Positions 1-9,664 of a stretch of 64,000 bases of DNA are shown here, piece after piece (the first letter of the stretch is position 1; the number at the start of each line of letters is the position of its first letter). The notes under the pieces were generated by a model, which did not search any database, had not been told where the DNA came from, and saw only the letters and a list, made by a program, of their open reading frames with translations. Position numbers and translations under genes: made by a program. The DNA lies in assembly GCA_016722285.1 (NCBI GenBank), contig JADKGI010000019.1:1-64000 (forward strand), read 5' to 3'. This stretch comes from Saprospiraceae bacterium (GTDB lineage: Bacteria > Bacteroidota > Bacteroidia > Chitinophagales > Saprospiraceae).

Positions 1-74
1 TAGGACAATTCATTTTATAAGATCATAATTGAAGTCAAAAGCAATTAATCGCTGAACCTAAGGTCGCTAATCAG

Positions 75-1795
75 CTATTTTCTTTTTTTAGCCTTATATT
101 TTAAGGCAAATACGGCGAAGTTATCAACACCTGTTCGTTGCAAAACAAGATCATTCCATTTCTTCAGGCTATGTATATCCGCTCCATAATTAGTTTCACT
201 TTTGAATTTTGCAGTTATAGAATGTATATCTTGTAATGCTGCTTCATGTGCCTGATTCATCTCTTCAACACTATTCAGAATACTTAATTTTTCATCCAAA
301 TTTAGTCTGACAATTTCGCACAAATCAAAATAGATATTCTGAAAGACCAGGTTTTGTTTACTATATTCAAGACTGAATCGGGTTTTTAGGTGATCCAGAA
401 TTGTTAAGGTCTGATGAGTAATAAGATGATTGTATGTGTTGATATCCAAATATAAATAAACAGAAAGATCTGCCCGGATTGAATCTGAGATAATATTCGG
501 GTCCAGATCCAGATAACTATTTTTATCATAAATGACACTGTATTGTTTAATGAGTTTATCTTTTAAGGCCGCTTCATTTTTGGAATTAGAGTAATTGTAT
601 CCAATTCCTGATGTCAAAATATCATTTAATTTTTCCTTTTGCTCCTCACAAAGCACCAGACCACTGGTATTTTCCCAAAAATAGGAATCAAATGGGAATA
701 TGGCAGCTTTCAGATAATCGTCAAGGTCTTCAGTATATTTAAGTTTTGGGATGAAAAATGGATTGTCAATATCAAAAAAATGAAGCACTCCCTTTGTGGT
801 AATCCTCTTTGATATTGATGGAAATTCTTTTTGAGGTATATAATCCAATGAATAAGCATAATCAATAAAATCAAGTAAGCCTTCAGTTGATTTATAATCT
901 GTAAAATGATAGTTTGTTTCGATGGATACATGGGCAATGCTGTCTGAAATTCCACTTACAAAAGGATGTATTCGGGCATCAGGTATTGTCAGCTTTAGGT
1001 TTTAATTTCATGGTTTGTCTTGTTGATCCAGATTTCTCCTCTAAAAAGGTTATCATCATTTGGATTCTTGGGAGTGAACTTTATGCCTATCACCCCCTTT
1101 CCCATTCTTGCATCAATCTGCTTAAAATTCCAAAGGTCAAGAGCATCTCCATCCAAACCCGATTGCAGTGGTGTAAAAGGAAATACCCTGGAATCATGGA
1201 CAGGTGAAAACTTCAATAAAGCTAAAGAAGGAGTCAGATTGGCAAAACCATTTTTATTTGAAACCAGACCCACCCGGCCACTTTTTAAGGTAATATTCAG
1301 AATTTTAGATCCTTGGAGTAATGTATTATAGTAAAATCGGGACATTTCAATGTCTATACCATCCATGCTGGTAGTAAAATCCAGGTAAGTTCTGCAATTT
1401 GTTACGGGTTTTTTCCAAAGTTTCTTTGATGCTTCTCTGACATATGAGTAGAGTTCAATCTCAGTTGTGGAAACAGAATTATCCAAATCATCTTGTGAAG
1501 CAAGGGGCAGGTAAATCTCATTGGTTTTGATAATGTCAGAAACAGCTTTGCTGATCCTTTTATAACCAAAACGAATGAATGTCAATGTATCGGTCTCAAA
1601 AACATCAGAAATCTTTACAATACCTACAGTATTACTTAAGTATGTCTCTTTTGTCATCCCTGAAATTACTAAACAGTATTTGATGGGGCCTTTTGTGTCT
1701 TCCCCAATAATTTTTACAAAGCATGTGTTTTGGCCTGAAACCAAACCAGTAAAACCTAATAAAATTATGAAAAAAACAAAGGAATACTTTATCAT
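75..1795 (-). CDS. Secreted carboxypeptidase-regulatory-like domain protein (frameshifted)
   Basis: The first part starts with a signal peptide (MIKYSFVFFIILLGFTGLVSG), followed by a carboxypeptidase-regulatory-like beta domain (about residues 22-100) and a region resembling the Bacteroidota DUF5686-like family (for example SRFYYNTLLQGSK and GEIWINKTNHEIK). That frame stops at 995. The frame one base away carries straight on (LKLTIPDARIHPFVSGISDS) and runs to the stop at 75, so two pieces make one protein of about 570 residues. A single missing base near 1000 explains the break. The function of the family is not established; an envelope location is inferred from the signal peptide. An independent downstream gene starting at a TTG near 848 is less likely because its frame is open well upstream of that codon. 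Confidence 0.75.
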
Positions 1796-2071
1796 AGCTT
1801 CAAAAATATGACATTTTTATATTTAATCCAAAGCTAAGTCAATTATTGTTCTTTATCCTGATTCAACTTATCAAGCAAAGGTGTCAGATCATCAGATTTT
1901 TTACATCACAATGGTCACTATCTGTTAGTGATTCAATTTCTTTTAGTCTTATTTTAATAAATTTTCATAGGCTTTCATTTATCATACAGATATTAACAGC
2001 AATTGAGTTCCTTTTACCTTCCTCAATCTTCTTGTATTCATGTGTATATTTTCTATTTAAATTTTAATTGC

Positions 2072-2176
2072 CAGATGGAATTCGCATGAAAATAATTATC
2101 CCGATTTGTGCCCGCCTGCTCACTACCCGGTAGTCGGGCAGGTACTACAAAGGTGGATTCATACTCATTTCATCTG
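2072..2176. repeat. Palindromic repeat family, copy A, with a GC-rich hairpin
   Basis: It begins with GATGGAATTCGCATGA and continues AATAATTATCCCGATTTGTG, closely matching copies B (2203-2266) and C (49850-49912, inverted). This copy carries an extra GC-rich hairpin at 2115-2142, in which CCTGC pairs with GCAGG and ACTACC with GGTAGT. It ends with a degenerate inverted counterpart of the start (TTCATACTCATTTCATC). It may be a REP-like mobile palindrome; no coding potential is visible. Confidence 0.5.
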
Positions 2177-2202
2177 TATTAATATATTTTAATTTTGAAG
2201 CT

Positions 2203-2266
2203 CACATGGAATCCCCATGATTTAATTATATTGGGTTTGTGATATTTTCATCGTGGGAATTTCATC
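2203..2266. repeat. Palindromic repeat family, copy B
   Basis: This unit of about 64 bp opens with CACATGGAATCCCCATGATT and closes with TCATCGTGGGAATTTCATC. The two ends are imperfect inverted repeats of each other (ATGRAATYCCCAYGAT). It is nearly the same as the inverse complement of 49850-49912, 47 kb away. Confidence 0.55.
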
Positions 2267-2415
2267 AGGACATAAAAGTGAAAAGTATTGGTTTCAGAAA
2301 TTCAGGCAAATGCAACAAGAAAAAGAAATAAATCTAACATTAGAAATAGCAGCAATTTTTTCATTAAATGACTCATATTTATTAGGAACAAGATGTAATT
2401 ATAACGATTGACTAA

Positions 2416-2568
2416 GAGTATGTTTAAAAATTATCTTAGTTGCTAATCAATAGGTTATGGTTTTGACAATAAAATAATTAACTAGTTTAGTGAACTAAAT
2501 GAGATGATTATTTTGAAGGCAGGTTCATAAGATATTGATTATAAGGCAATAAATTTTTAAACATACTC
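2416..2568. mobile_element. MITE-like element with 17-bp terminal inverted repeats
   Basis: GAGTATGTTTAAAAATT at 2416-2432 is repeated exactly in inverse complement at 2552-2568. Both ends are flanked by TAA (2413-2415 and 2569-2571), which looks like a 3-bp target duplication. The 153-bp element has no coding sequence. A TNA duplication and GAG-starting termini resemble IS5-type elements, but the parent element is not in this window and that assignment is tentative. Confidence 0.7.
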
Positions 2569-2691
2569 TAAATACAAGTGTTGCAAATCGGCCAATTAAT
2601 AAGTTTTATACTGACAAAAATCAAACCTGCAAATCAAATGAATATCATGGATCTCGGCTCAAAATATTGGCTTTAGCAAACCAATTGTATG

Positions 2692-2724
2692 AAAAAAGGC
2701 CCGCACATTATTTGAGCGGACCTT
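2692..2724 (-). terminator. Rho-independent terminator of the superoxide dismutase gene
   Basis: Read on the minus strand, AAGGTCCGC pairs with GCGGGCCTT (one wobble) around an 11-base loop and is followed by a T-run. It lies about 30 bases after the sod stop codon. Confidence 0.75.
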
Positions 2725-2752
2725 ATAAAGTATTTTGAAATCTGATTAATAT

Positions 2753-3364
2753 TTACTTTATAGCACTGTTGTATTTACTTTCAACAACATTCCAGTTTAC
2801 CACATTCCAGAATGCAGCCACGTAATCTGCTCTGCGATTCTGATAGTGAAGATAATAAGCATGTTCCCATACGTCCAAACCTAAAATAGGTGTTCCACCA
2901 CAACCTGTGCCAGGCATGAGGGGATTATCCTGATTGGCTGTGCTGCAAATCTCCACTTTCCCATCCTTAAGTGCACATAGCCATGCCCAACCGGAACCAA
3001 ATCTGGTCATAGCAGCAGCTCCAAATTTTTCCATAAATACTTCTTTACTTCCATAAGCTGAATCTATTGCATCAGAAAGTGGTCCTGAAAGTCTTCCTTT
3101 ATTTTCAGGATGAATGACTTCCCAGAATAAACTATGATTCCAATGGCCGCCACCATTATTTCTGACAGCCATATTTCCCATGTCCAATGATTTAAGAATG
3201 AAATCTAAAGGTTGATTTTCTGAAGATGATCCCACAATCGCATTGTTAAGGTTATTTATATAAGCCTGATGGTGCTTGGTATGATGGATTTCCATTGTTC
3301 TGGCATCAATATTTGGCTCTAGCGCATCATATGAAAAGCCCAGAGAAGGTAATGTAAAAGACAT
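2753..3364 (-). CDS. sodB: Superoxide dismutase (Fe/Mn family)
   Basis: This 203-residue protein has the full length of the Fe/Mn superoxide dismutase family, which converts superoxide to peroxide and oxygen in the cytoplasm. The metal ligands are visible: His27 in the IHHTKHHQAYINNLN region, a His in WNHSLFW, and the Asp and His of DVWEHAYYLHYQNRRADY. It has no signal peptide. Iron and manganese forms cannot be separated reliably by eye, so the sodB symbol is a convention. The gene stands alone with its own terminator. Upstream (3365-3490) is AT-rich and shows no clear promoter box. Confidence 0.93.
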   Translation of the reverse strand: MSFTLPSLGFSYDALEPNIDARTMEIHHTKHHQAYINNLNNAIVGSSSENQPLDFILKSLDMGNMAVRNNGGGHWNHSLFWEVIHPENKGRLSGPLSDAIDSAYGSKEVFMEKFGAAAMTRFGSGWAWLCALKDGKVEICSTANQDNPLMPGTGCGGTPILGLDVWEHAYYLHYQNRRADYVAAFWNVVNWNVVESKYNSAIK

Positions 3365-3490
3365 ATTAGTATTTTTAATTTAAGAAATTATTTTAATGAA
3401 TTTAATGTATTTAAAACACGGAATATATAACATTGTTCATTAAACAGTATAAAGCAAGTGACAGATTTTATTCACATCAAGTAAGCAAAT

Positions 3491-4156
3491 TTAATTCCAG
3501 AATATCACTTCGGACGATGATTTTCTGGAAAGAACAGGCACTTTTGTGCCCTTTGCAGGATACCCGACAGGAAGTAAAAGAAAGGGTCTTTCATTATCAG
3601 GGCGTTTAAGTATCTCCTGAAGAAAGTTCATCGGACTCGGTGTATGTGTAAGTGTAACCAGTCCAGCCATATGTATTGCAGCTATTAAAAATCCTGCGGC
3701 TATTCCAACAGATTCGTTTACGTAATAATTTTTAGATTTTGAACCGTCTTCCTTGATATCGTAAGCCCGCTTGAATATAATGATCAGATATGGTGCAGTA
3801 GTCAGAAATTCTTTTGTCCAGTTTGTTTCAAATTTTTCCAGATCTTTAAGCCAGTCTTCAGACATCCTCCCGTGATAATTTTCGTATTCTTCCTTTTCGG
3901 CTGCCTGTCGAATTTTGTCCTTAATTTCACTATCCGAAACTACACAAAAAGTCCAGGGCTGCTTGTGTGCCCCTGAAGGTGCTGATGAAGCTGTCATGAT
4001 GATATCTTCTATTACATCAGAAGGGATATCCTTGTCTGAAAAAAACCTGACAGATCTTCGCTTATCCATTTTCTTTCGAAAAGTAGAAGCCCCTTCTTTT
4101 ATGGCTTGATCATCAGGTGTATCATATTCGAACAGACTAAATATTTGGGTATTCAT
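3491..4156 (-). CDS. Iodotyrosine deiodinase-like nitroreductase
   Basis: This 221-residue FMN-dependent nitroreductase-fold protein resembles animal iodotyrosine deiodinase (IYD) more than generic nitroreductases. It has RRSVRFFSDKDIP, the FMN-binding APSGAHKQPWTF, TNWTKEFLTTAP, GIAAGFLIAAIHMAGLV and LLPVGYPAKGTKVP. The residues that in human IYD grip the halotyrosine zwitterion (Glu157, Tyr161, Lys182) have counterparts with identical spacing: Glu90, Tyr94 and Lys115. From family knowledge this predicts reductive dehalogenation of halogenated tyrosines. IYD homologues are known from Bacteroidota such as Haliscomenobacter. It has no membrane anchor, unlike the vertebrate enzyme, and its neighbours give no pathway clue. 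A plain nitroreductase remains the alternative. Confidence 0.85.
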   Translation of the reverse strand: MNTQIFSLFEYDTPDDQAIKEGASTFRKKMDKRRSVRFFSDKDIPSDVIEDIIMTASSAPSGAHKQPWTFCVVSDSEIKDKIRQAAEKEEYENYHGRMSEDWLKDLEKFETNWTKEFLTTAPYLIIIFKRAYDIKEDGSKSKNYYVNESVGIAAGFLIAAIHMAGLVTLTHTPSPMNFLQEILKRPDNERPFLLLPVGYPAKGTKVPVLSRKSSSEVIFWN

Positions 4157-4215
4157 ATGTCTCAGTTTATAATTTCTTAAAACAAATATGGATAATTTAA
4201 AGTTACTATCAAGAC

Positions 4216-4846
4216 ATGAAAATAAGAATTATTATTGTATTGGTAACATTTTTTCATAGCCTTTCGAACCAATGGGCAATCCCATTACCTGTTATCCAGA
4301 CTCGAAGCTTTCAAAAGCGAAAATAGGGTCATCATAAACTGGAATATCCGACAGGGAGGATCATGTTTTGGTATAGGTATCTTCAGGTCAACAGATCAGG
4401 TGGACTATGATGTCATTGGAGAAATATTCGGCAACTGTGGCAGCTCTGAGTCTGAACAAGCATTTAGTTTCATTGATGAAAATCCAGTTAAAAATAAAAT
4501 AAATTATTATGTCCTGGAAATGGGTTTTTCAGGAAGATCTGCTCCTCCACTTACCATTGAATACTATGATCTGGGAAAAAATAATTCAAAAGTGATTCCT
4601 AACCCTTTGACACTGAATGGCAAAATATTATTTATTAATCCTAGTAATACAAAGCACACTATACTCATATTTGATCAAACTGGACGAATAGTAAAATCTG
4701 CATTATCATATGATGACTTTTTTATTCCGGGTTTAGGCTATGCTGACGATTTCTCCCATTCTGAACTTAAGAAATATTTCTATATTATTCAAGATGAAAA
4801 TGGAACAAAAATTTCATCTGGCCAATTTGTTGGTGCCAATGAATGA
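4216..4846 (+). CDS. Secreted protein with T9SS C-terminal sorting domain (frameshifted)
   Basis: An ATG at 4216 opens a signal-peptide-like segment (MKIRIIIVLVTFFHSLSN). Near 4288 the frame changes by one base and continues with LLSRLEAFKSENRVIINWNI, the start of the fibronectin-like region usually seen before Por sorting domains. The last 80 residues contain VIPNPL, ILIFDQTGRIV and YFYIIQDENGTKISSGQFV, typical of a T9SS type A C-terminal domain. The protein is about 200 residues, so the cargo is minimal: one beta-sandwich plus the sorting signal. It is predicted to be exported by Sec and then by T9SS to the cell surface. Its partner is unknown. Confidence 0.65.
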
Positions 4847-4854
4847 AAGACAAA

Positions 4855-6300
4855 TCATTCCAAGGAATTTTGCAGTTGTTCTATTAAATCCAGTAGATCA
4901 ATCAGGTCCAATTCGGATGTAAACGGATTCATAATGCTGACTCTCAAATAGACTTTATCCTGCAATACGGTCTGAACTATATAAAATGTCCCGTCTTCGA
5001 GTATGGCCTGCCTGATTTTCCGGTTGATTTCATTTGCAATTGGAATATCTGCATGTACTATTCTAAAACACACAATATTTGAATCCGGCTGAACCGCCAG
5101 CTCCATTCCAGGTCTTTGAGTAATTAGTTTAGCAAAAATACCTCCCATATCATAGCACCTATCAACATATTCTCCAAACACCTCGATACCATAAGTAATT
5201 ATCAAAGCATATATTCTGGTACTTAGCATGATCTTAGTGCATTCCATGGTTCGCTTTCCGTAATTAAACCATTCTTGATCTGCATCTCCCCATAGATATT
5301 GCGCTTTTTGAGCAAAAGTCCTGTAGCTGTCATTGGAGTTTTTAAAAAACAACATAGTAGTAAGAGATGGGGTCATCATCATTTTATGAGCATCCACAGT
5401 AATACTGTCAGCCAGGTCACATCCTAACATTAGGTCTTTGTATTTTTCTGAAAAAACGACGGGGCCACCGTGAGCTGCATCTATATGATACCATAAATTG
5501 TGCTTTTGACAATATCTACCTATTACATTCAGGTCGTCGTAAATACCGGTAGATGTAGTCGGGGCACTACCTACCACTCCTATTACCTTTACTCCCCTGG
5601 ATGCAGCCTCTTTACGATACGTCTCAAGGCATTCAGTTTTCATCCTGTATTTTGAGTCAACTGGTATTTTTATAACCCCGGCATCGCCCCACCCCATTAC
5701 TCTTACTGCCCTGTCTATGCAATAATGTGCTTCTTCCGAGACCATAAAAGCATACTTTTCTTTCTGCCCCTCGTTCCATATATCATTGGACGCTTTTACA
5801 TTTCTGGCACAAATGAGAGCTGTGAGGTTGGCCAGTGTACCACCGGAAGTAACGATACCATCACCATCAGAAAAACCAAAATAACCTTTCAGCCTATCAA
5901 TAACTACTTTTTCAAGAGTAGTTGATGCTGCTGACATTTCATATATTGCACCGCCACTATTTAACATCATTCCTTCAAAGGCAGCTAAAGCTGCTATCGG
6001 AGCAGGAGCACTCACCTGATGTCCCACATACCTTGGGTGCTGAAGCTGTATTGAATTATTAATTACTTCCCTGAAAAATGCTTCTGGTGAACCAAACTCT
6101 TTATCCTTCCAGTTATTATAATTTGTGTCGGGGTCTATAAAGTTTATAACCTTAATGGTTTCTCTGTTTAAATTAGCGGTCAGATTATCAGCGAGCATAT
6201 CAGCAAGATGATGGGCTGTTTGCCTGAAATTTTCAGGATCATATACTTTTTCCAGAAGTGACATGGATATGTTTTGATTTAGATTATTAATTGAAGTCAT
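4855..6300 (-). CDS. Group II pyridoxal-phosphate decarboxylase
   Basis: This 481-residue protein belongs to the glutamate/aromatic amino acid/diaminobutyrate decarboxylase superfamily. The PLP lysine is Lys306 in DAHKMMMTP. TSGGTLANLTAL and WYHIDAAHGGP are the usual cofactor-contact regions. The substrate cannot be deduced from the sequence. HKMMMTP, rather than the HKW of aromatic decarboxylases, places it closer to L-2,4-diaminobutyrate or glutamate-type members (inference). It lies head-to-head 8 bases from the preceding T9SS gene's stop region and is followed closely on the same strand by the amylase gene. A second, clearly different paralogue is at 19142-20596. Confidence 0.88.
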   Translation of the reverse strand: MTSINNLNQNISMSLLEKVYDPENFRQTAHHLADMLADNLTANLNRETIKVINFIDPDTNYNNWKDKEFGSPEAFFREVINNSIQLQHPRYVGHQVSAPAPIAALAAFEGMMLNSGGAIYEMSAASTTLEKVVIDRLKGYFGFSDGDGIVTSGGTLANLTALICARNVKASNDIWNEGQKEKYAFMVSEEAHYCIDRAVRVMGWGDAGVIKIPVDSKYRMKTECLETYRKEAASRGVKVIGVVGSAPTTSTGIYDDLNVIGRYCQKHNLWYHIDAAHGGPVVFSEKYKDLMLGCDLADSITVDAHKMMMTPSLTTMLFFKNSNDSYRTFAQKAQYLWGDADQEWFNYGKRTMECTKIMLSTRIYALIITYGIEVFGEYVDRCYDMGGIFAKLITQRPGMELAVQPDSNIVCFRIVHADIPIANEINRKIRQAILEDGTFYIVQTVLQDKVYLRVSIMNPFTSELDLIDLLDLIEQLQNSLE

Positions 6301-6306
6301 TGCAAT

Positions 6307-8178
6307 TCATTCAGTAATTTTAAACACAACAGCTGAGTACGGTGGAAAATCTATTAGCTTCCCCGATTCTTTTTTGATAAATCTGTATGCAAATACTACT
6401 TCATAACCTACGATATTTATTGGCAACCTGATGCTGGTTTTGTTTTCATTGTTATTAAAAATAATGAGAAATTTTTCATCGTCCGAAGACCTGTAATAGG
6501 CCAATATATTGTTTTCATCTGAGATATTTTCAAATTCATAATTGCCATTTGAAAATGCTTTAGAACTGCAGCGAAGCTTAATTATTGATTGGTAAAATTG
6601 AAAAACTGATGCATTAAAAACCGGTTGTTCAGAATATGTATAGTCCGAAAAATCTGATTGAGTTTCAGGTTCAAAATTTATATCAGGCCAAGTTAGCGGC
6701 TTCCTGTTGTCCGGATCATCTGCACCAGTCATGCCCATTTCATCTCCATTCCATATATGTGGGGAACCAACAAAAGTAAATTGATGCAATAAAAGCAGTT
6801 TAGCCTTGTGCAAAGTTACTCCATCAGGACTATAGGTTTTATAACTACTGTCTTCCTGAGGTTTACAATTAAACTTATATTTATTTAAATTCAAAAAAGA
6901 TTGAATAAATCTGGGTGAATCATGCGAAGAAATCAGATTCATCATAGATCGCTTTGTATATTCAGGGAATTTTTGAAAAAGACTATCCATCCCTGACTTA
7001 AATTGCTGAATGTCCACCTTGTCTTCGGGTTGAGCAAAATATCCTCTTGCAACTTTATACCATTGATAATGCATGACTGCATCAAAAATGTCTCCTTTAA
7101 CCCAAGGTCCGGGATCCATCATTTCATCAGGCCATTGAGTCCACCAATTTTCACCGACAAGATAAAACTCCGGGTTTACTGATCTTACAAATTTTCTGAA
7201 ATCCCGCCAGAAACCTAACGGAACATGTTCAGCTACATCAAGTCTCATACCGTCTATTCCATCGTTTGTATTCCCATCCTTGTTTGGATCCATCCATCTT
7301 CGGCATACTGCAAAAATATGCTCTTTGACTGAAGGATGAATATTTCCTCGTAAGGATGTCCCGGTATTTTACCATTGGTATCAATTTTTTAACTCCGGAA
7401 GGTTTTTAATTCCAAGCCACCCTTCATATTCATACTCGGTTGTGTTGGCCTCACTGTCTTTAACAAGACGGAAATTATACCAATCTTTATAAGGGGAAGA
7501 CTCTGGATGTTTTTCAACATCTTTGAAGGCCCAGAAATTATTACCGGTGTGGTTCCATGAATAATCCATAATAACTCTAATCCCGGCATCATGAAGCTTT
7601 TTGATAAGACTTAAAAACTTTTTATCCGCACTTGTCCAGACCCATGATTTTGGATCAGCATGATTCTCTTTTGCAATCATTTTCATATCTCCTAAGATAT
7701 CATCGCCGAAAGTCACATCTATGTGGTGATAATATCTTGCATCATATTTGTGCAATGATGGAGCATCGTTAATTGGATTGAAATAAATAGCATTAATTCC
7801 CAATTCTATCAAATATGGAATTTTTTCTTCAACCCCGGCCAGATCACCTCCATACCTCCTCATCTGAATAGTTCTGTAAAAATCCAGACCAGTTGCCTTA
7901 GCCCATTTTTCCTGCTTGTACCAATTGTGTCCCCATGGAGTTAATTTCCAGTCATCAGGCAGTTTATCTATAAGAGCATTATCGCAAGTCAGCCTGGTAG
8001 GGTCATTCTGAATGTTGCCATTTCTAAACCTTTCAACAAAAATCTGATACCAAATTGCCTCCTGTGCCCATTTCGGGGGTTGGTCAAAGGGAATACTCAT
8101 TTCCGGGTTTTTATTATTAGTCAACATAAAAGTGCCTATCAGTAAACATATCGCCAAACCGCCTGATTTAGTCAGCAT
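6307..8178 (-). CDS. Glycoside hydrolase family 13 alpha-amylase-type enzyme (two frameshifts)
   Basis: The N-terminal half (8178-7381) has a hydrophobic leader, WYQIFVERFRNGN and VIMDYSWNHTG. The C-terminal half (from 7293) has GIDGMRLDVAEHVP (nucleophile Asp), YLVGENWW (acid/base Glu) and ISSHDSPRF (transition-state Asp). Between them, near 7370 and 7330, two compensating one-base shifts occur within about 40 bases. Corrected reading gives LPELKNDTNGKIPGHPY followed by GNIHPSVKEHIF, exactly what the family expects there. The intact protein would be about 620 residues and active on alpha-glucans, probably periplasmic or surface-exposed given the leader. Its neighbour downstream is the PLP decarboxylase, only 6 bases away; no functional link is evident. 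Confidence 0.85.
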
Positions 8179-8289
8179 GAATGATGTAAATTTTTGTAAA
8201 AGTAATTAAAAGAGATTGCACAAGATGGTTAATTAAGTATTTTTGGAAAAAATTTGAATATCAGGGTATTTGCCAATTAGCTTTCAATA

Positions 8290-8691
8290 ATGAATAAAGA
8301 AACCTCAGAATTAGAAAATTTAATATCTAATATGAATCCCATATTAAATGATGCGGACTATGTGTTTTGTGCCGTTTCGGATATTTCGGGAATCGACCTG
8401 AATTCAATTGTTATGCAATTTAAAGAGAAGGAAGGGCTTACGCTTATTATCTCAAAATCTGAAGCCGACAAATTGGGTTTGGTGTATGAGTATGTTGCGT
8501 CATGGATTACACTATCTGTGCAGTCTCAACTGACAGCTGTCGGTTTTACTTCAGCTTTTTCAAAAGTGCTTTCTGATCAGAACATAAGCTGTAATGTTGT
8601 GGCGGCTTTGCATCATGATCATATTTTTGTAAATAATAGTGATGCCGCCAGGGCTATGGAAGCATTAAGAAAATTTCAAATTAAACAATAA
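8290..8691 (+). CDS. ACT domain-containing protein
   Basis: This 133-residue soluble protein resembles the stand-alone tandem ACT proteins (COG3602-type). It has a first beta-alpha unit around YVFCAVSDISG, then LTLIISKSEADKLGL, and a second unit with SAFSKVLSDQNISCNVVAALHHDHIFV near the C-terminus. ACT folds usually bind amino acids and regulate enzymes, but here no enzyme domain is attached and the ligand is unknown. It is divergent from the amylase gene upstream and convergent with the beta-barrel gene downstream. Confidence 0.75.
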   Translation: MNKETSELENLISNMNPILNDADYVFCAVSDISGIDLNSIVMQFKEKEGLTLIISKSEADKLGLVYEYVASWITLSVQSQLTAVGFTSAFSKVLSDQNISCNVVAALHHDHIFVNNSDAARAMEALRKFQIKQ

Positions 8692-8727
8692 TGCCGTTTT
8701 GGTGGGAATGATTTTAAGCAATCAATT

Positions 8728-9243
8728 TCATTTTTCTTTTTTGAACAGGTTTTTAAAAAATTTTTTAGTGCCGGATTCTCTGCCGATCAGAATATACCTG
8801 AGACTAAAACCTAAGTTGTATAAAACAATTGGTTGCTTCCATTTTTGCCAGGGTCACTAATGGTAAGTAATCTGTTGAAATGCTAAGTTTACCTAAAGAT
8901 AATTCAGCACCAAAGCTCAATGCAAGCCCTGGCTACTGTTCTGCTGGGGTATGTCAATGCCTGATACAGGTATTTTTCTGGAAAATGCACCAGCCCCCAT
9001 AAAGAAATTGAACCTTTTTGTCAATAATGAATAATGCTGTTTTACCAGAAGGGCGGTCATTTGTCTTCCCGCAAAAGTACCAGGCTGTAAATTCAGCTCA
9101 ATGGTCGATTTATTAGCAATTCGTTGGGCAAAGCTGATCCCAAAATCATCTCCTATTCGCAACCCACCTATCGTGTTATATTTTTGAGCACTTAAAACAA
9201 ATGGTATCAGCAAAATGAAAAATGCAGTCGGTATTGTTTTCAA
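8728..9243 (-). CDS. Small outer-membrane beta-barrel-like protein (several frameshifts)
   Basis: It starts with a clean signal peptide (MKTIPTAFFILLIPFVLSAQ) followed by a short beta-barrel-like sequence with alternating polar and apolar residues. The first frame stops at 8917, but the next frame continues with LALSFGAELSLGKLSISTDY and then, after another shift, with LGFSLRYILIGRESGTKKFF up to a stop at 8728. The combined length of about 170 residues fits a small outer-membrane barrel. Two or three one-base shifts are needed, so either consensus errors are dense here or this copy is really decaying. Its function is unknown. Confidence 0.5.
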
Positions 9244-9447
9244 TAGATGGTTAAAGTTTAGAATTTAATAAAAAGTCAATCTTAAATAAGACGAATTTTT
9301 CTACCTCTATATTATAAAAGGCCTCTGATTTATTTGAGTCAGATTTAAAACCCCTATATTTACATCAACATATTTATACCTAAATATTTATAATGAGTTC
9401 CGTGATGAAGGCTAAAAGCGCAATAAAATCATCATTTTGGGCGCCAA

Positions 9448-9497
9448 ACCATAGCCATCCCTATGGTGCGAAGTCAAAAGTGAACCGCCCCGGGCGG
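9448..9497. repeat. Paired hairpins in the leader region of urocanase
   Basis: ACCATAG at 9448-9454 pairs with CTATGGT at 9461-9467. CCGCCC-CGGGCGG at 9485-9497 is a second, very GC-rich palindrome. AAACCA upstream and TGGTTTT downstream could pair to enclose both. The local base composition differs strongly from the AT-rich surroundings. No T-run follows, so it is not an ordinary terminator. The remainder of 9244-9664 shows nothing else that I can identify. Confidence 0.4.
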
Positions 9498-9664
9498 AGT
9501 CTGGTTTTGCAGTGGTTTTTGGCTGTAATAGGAAATTCATTATAGATTTTTAGGTTATAATCAAAAGATATTTATTTTGAAAAATTTTAACTTCAAATTA
9601 TTATAAATATTTTTTCGACATATAATTATTTTGCAATAAAATTCAAATTAAGTATATAAGAATT

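Larger units (their letters stand above)
1797..2691. other. Repeat-rich region without a recognisable gene
   Basis: About 900 bases hold no convincing gene. They contain two copies of a palindromic repeat and a MITE-like element, each listed separately. A short open stretch at 2254-2411 (ending in GTRCNYND) looks like a possible coding remnant but matches nothing I recognise. Confidence 0.6.

Noticed and set aside
1846..2067. A plus-strand frame of 73 codons in the repeat-rich gap.
   Set aside because: Its composition is low-complexity hydrophobic, with no promoter or family match, typical of AT-rich noise.
3491..4156. Annotation as a simple nitroreductase or BluB.
   Set aside because: The Glu-Tyr-Lys lid and the neighbouring residues fit iodotyrosine deiodinase; BluB signatures are not seen.
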